Below are positions 22,956-24,978 of a stretch of 24,978 nucleotides of DNA, one piece after another. The notes beneath the pieces were generated by a model. The model had not been told where the DNA came from and made no database searches. It saw only the letters and a list, made by a program, of their open reading frames with translations. Within the stretch, counting starts at the first letter, position 1. Each line of letters begins with the position of its first letter. The stretch lies in IMG/VR virus record IMGVR_UViG_3300040806_000987, positions 1-24,978 of that record; one strand, given 5' to 3'. Source of the DNA: a virus. A program made the translations under genes and the position numbers.

Positions 22956-23912
22956 CTATTTTCCTCTGCTGAAGTTTTTTCTTTGATTGTGAGGTTTATC
23001 GTTTTCTATTATATCTTTCCAAACTGCAATAGTTTTATCTAAACCGTCACTTAATTCTACTTTAGGAAACCAGCCTAACCTAGTTGTGATTTTGTGATTC
23101 GTGCTGTTAAGTAGATAAATTTCTCCTGGTCTAGGAGGTTTAGTATTCCAATTTACATGTCCGTTCCAATCTAATTTATCAGCAATTAATTTTACATAGT
23201 CTTTGATCTTGATTGCATTATCAGGTCCTATGCAAAATATTTCTCCTTGGCATTTATCAGGATTCTCAATCACTGCCTGCCAGGCATCTAATAAATCATC
23301 AATGTAAATAAAGTTTCTGTATGGCTCACCATATCCTAAGTTAATCTCTTTGGGATTTTTTAACATTTGTGTAATAATTTGCTCTGTTACAAAAAAGTCA
23401 TTGTCTTTTCTACCGTATGCATTTGTTTGCCTAATAGCAGTAAAAGGCAATCCATAACTTCTGTGAGCATACTCTAAGTATTTTTCACAGCCATACTTTG
23501 CAACGGCGTAGGGGGCATTAGGATTTGGAGGCGTTGCTTCATTGAATGCAATAATGCCTTCTTCTTTTCCGTCTCTAATCAAATCACTTATAGGTTGCCA
23601 ACCATATACTTCCATTGTACTTGCAAATACAAAATTTTTCAAATTAGGTAGTGTTGCCGCAATTTCAATTAAATTTACAGTACCAACGTAATTTACTTCG
23701 CTAAAAGTTATTTGCTCATAGAAACTTTCTTGTACTTCTGTTCTTGCGGCTAAATGCACAATTACTTCTGGATCAAATTGTTTAATTTGAAATCCTACTT
23801 TAGCATGATCTCTTAGATCTTCTTTTAAAAACTCTAATTCGTGGTTGTCTTTAAGCCGTTGTACCATATGCTGACCGATAAATCCGTCTGCGCCTGTTAT
23901 AAAGATTCTCAT
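22956..23912 (-). CDS. NAD-dependent nucleotide-sugar epimerase/dehydratase
   Basis: The protein has 318 residues, an ordinary length for extended short-chain dehydrogenases. The Rossmann motif is MRIFITGADGFIG (Gly7, Gly10, Gly13). LAARTEV is the usual NAD-contact segment, FASTMEVYG holds the catalytic Ser/Thr (98/99), and YAVAK (Tyr135, Lys139) the catalytic pair. RNFIYIDDLLDA is also typical of the family. Such enzymes remodel UDP- or GDP-sugars. With two dioxygenase-like proteins upstream it may supply or change a sugar for virion or host glycans, an inference. The start overlaps the preceding stop by 4 nt (ATGA). Confidence 0.9.
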   Translation of the reverse strand: MRIFITGADGFIGQHMVQRLKDNHELEFLKEDLRDHAKVGFQIKQFDPEVIVHLAARTEVQESFYEQITFSEVNYVGTVNLIEIAATLPNLKNFVFASTMEVYGWQPISDLIRDGKEEGIIAFNEATPPNPNAPYAVAKYGCEKYLEYAHRSYGLPFTAIRQTNAYGRKDNDFFVTEQIITQMLKNPKEINLGYGEPYRNFIYIDDLLDAWQAVIENPDKCQGEIFCIGPDNAIKIKDYVKLIADKLDWNGHVNWNTKPPRPGEIYLLNSTNHKITTRLGWFPKVELSDGLDKTIAVWKDIIENDKPHNQRKNFSRGK

Positions 23913-24454
23913 TGTATATCCTCAGTTTTTGTATAACCTGTAATTTGCATCGTAAATCTCGGCTCATATCCTAAGTTAGCAACTGAATGAACAGTATTAG
24001 GTGTTATAATAGTATAATCACCTTTCTTATAATCTAACCAAGATTCGTTTTCTATTTCAATGTAGTGTCCCATTAGCCTATCTTGTAAAAATAGATTTAC
24101 TCTAACAGGTTCCATACCTTTTGTATTCATGTTTTCACGTTCTACTTTCTTACGCATTTTGTATAAAGTATCGACATGAGGAGCAATAAATCTTCCTGGC
24201 ATTAATTTATTAATTGTAACTATACCATAGTGTAACCAGTCACTAAAATTATCGTACACACTATGTACCCAACTAGGGCAGTCATCTTCAAATACTTGCC
24301 ATACCCAAGGAGCATCATGTGGATAGTCAGGAACTGCTACTCCTAAACTTTTCCAGTAACCTCCACTGTAAACAGTATTAGTATGTTCTGTGAATTTGAG
24401 CCTATATAACATTTCATCTGTTATATGTTCTATATCTACATGGCCTTTATGCAT
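23909..24454 (-). CDS. 2OG-Fe(II) dioxygenase-like protein, copy 1
   Basis: The protein has 181 residues from the ATG at 24454. Iron ligands are His93 and Asp95 in IAPHVDTLY and His156 in TPNTVHSVANLG; Arg166 (EPRFTMQ) could bind 2-oxoglutarate. Between them lies the beta-jellyroll (VRVNLFLQDRLMGHYIE, YKKGDYTII). The layout resembles aspartyl/asparaginyl hydroxylase-type enzymes common in marine T4-like phages. A longer frame begins at 24493, but there GGGAG touches the ATG with no spacer. Starting at 24454 also aligns the N-terminus with its neighbour (KGHVDIEHITDE...LKF against YGNIKLDIPLAQ...LRF). It overlaps copy 2 by 8 nt. The substrate is unknown. Confidence 0.75.
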   Translation of the reverse strand: MHKGHVDIEHITDEMLYRLKFTEHTNTVYSGGYWKSLGVAVPDYPHDAPWVWQVFEDDCPSWVHSVYDNFSDWLHYGIVTINKLMPGRFIAPHVDTLYKMRKKVERENMNTKGMEPVRVNLFLQDRLMGHYIEIENESWLDYKKGDYTIITPNTVHSVANLGYEPRFTMQITGYTKTEDIQ

Positions 24455-24938
24455 TTTTAAGTACTGTAATCTGTGCAGAATAAAATGGTGCATCTCCCAT
24501 ATTGCCTGCTATGTGCCAATCATCTATGCCAAACTTTACCCAATCACCTTTACGCCATTTTGTAAAAGGTTGATCATGCACTTCATAATAGTGCCCACGT
24601 TTCCAATCTTCTAAAAATATTAAGTAACGATAACTTTCGCCTTCGCCATGTTCCTGTTTAAGTTTAAAATGTTTGTCAACATGATGTGGAATTGTTTGTC
24701 CTGGTTCTATGTTAATCACACTCACAACATGATGATCGTAATTTTGTGGAATCTTTAATGCTAGGTCATGCACCCATTGTGGTGCTGTCTCAAACATTTG
24801 CCATATACTGCTATTATGTTTTGTGTAATATTTTTTTATTGCATCATATTGTTGATAGCACTGAAAATAATCTTCGAATCTCAAGTTCTCTAATTGAGCA
24901 AGTGGAATGTCGAGTTTTATATTTCCGTATTTAATCAC
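24447..24938 (-). CDS. 2OG-Fe(II) dioxygenase-like protein, copy 2
   Basis: The protein has 163 residues and starts with GTG at 24938. The iron site is PHHVDKHF (His86, Asp88) and His142 in IDDWHIAGNMG. FLEDWKRGHYYEV and KWRKGDWVKFG parallel copy 1, so these are tandem paralogues that have diverged widely. The arginine that would bind 2-oxoglutarate is not obvious here: the region after His142 reads PFYSAQITV where copy 1 has PRFTMQITG. That may mean changed co-substrate binding or loss of activity. Its GTGA overlaps the stop of a further upstream gene, so all four frames of this cassette are translationally coupled. Confidence 0.7.
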   Translation of the reverse strand: MIKYGNIKLDIPLAQLENLRFEDYFQCYQQYDAIKKYYTKHNSSIWQMFETAPQWVHDLALKIPQNYDHHVVSVINIEPGQTIPHHVDKHFKLKQEHGEGESYRYLIFLEDWKRGHYYEVHDQPFTKWRKGDWVKFGIDDWHIAGNMGDAPFYSAQITVLKNA

Positions 24939-24978
24939 AATAACTCTCTAATGTGCCTCTTCTTCTTAAGTCTAGTGT
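24935..24978 (-). CDS. C-terminal end of another gene, cut by the window edge
   Basis: An open frame runs in from the window edge and ends ...RLKKKRHIRELL before a TGA that overlaps the GTG of the next gene (GTGA). Only the last 13 or so residues are visible, strongly basic. The overlap suggests a real coupled gene; its product cannot be told. Confidence 0.35.
   Translation of the reverse strand, partial: TRLKKKRHIRELL

Noticed and set aside
1-24978. CRISPR arrays, insertion sequences, integrase or attachment sites
   Set aside because: No regularly spaced direct repeats, transposase motifs or integrase were seen; the gene content fits a lytic T4-like phage.

Overview
The window is a piece of an AT-rich, T4-like (contractile-tailed) phage genome. 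Recognisable T4-superfamily proteins include the large terminase (gp17), small terminase (gp16), tail sheath (gp18), tail tube (gp19), head completion nuclease (gp4), neck protein (gp13), dNMP kinase (gp1 family), gp32, UvsX and UvsY. Sequence style, 2OG-Fe(II) oxygenases and several unnamed families resemble marine T4-like phages (pelagiphage or cyanophage relatives). No photosynthesis gene is seen, and the TonB-dependent receptor fits a Gram-negative heterotrophic host. The host is an inference; nothing in the window proves it. Almost everything is on the minus strand, so transcription runs from high to low coordinates. One gene (11984-12616) is on the plus strand.

Reading in the direction of transcription: 24978-22956 is a coupled cassette with two tandem 2OG-Fe(II) dioxygenase-like proteins and a nucleotide-sugar epimerase/dehydratase. 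Next come a small membrane protein with its own sigma70-type promoter, a conserved hypothetical protein, neck protein gp13, a dNMP kinase, a very long sheath protein, the tube protein, a tube/baseplate-like protein, a hypothetical protein, gp4, a ParB-like-fold candidate, an SGNH hydrolase-like protein and the small terminase. The plus-strand gene follows, then two hypotheticals, the large terminase and a putative virion protein. From 7411 down lies the replication/recombination block: gp32, uvsX, a small acidic protein and uvsY. Last come a 400-residue hypothetical, a stand-alone Smr-like domain, a two-helix membrane protein, an AAA+ ATPase, and at the window edge a truncated TonB-dependent outer-membrane receptor.

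Two promoter classes can be read directly. Five sites look like host sigma70 promoters (TTGACA-like, 16-17 bp, TATAAT-like); they precede the TonB receptor, the ATPase, both small membrane proteins and gp32. A second class, (G/T/A)ATAAATA, matches the T4 late promoter and precedes the structural and packaging genes. At several genes (gp13, gp16, gp17, the plus-strand gene, and the 70-residue membrane protein with a sigma70 site) the element ends only 5-6 nt before the start codon, which predicts leaderless mRNAs. The most unusual items are the phage-encoded TonB receptor, the predicted leaderless late transcripts, and the sheath protein enlarged by a repeat-containing insertion.
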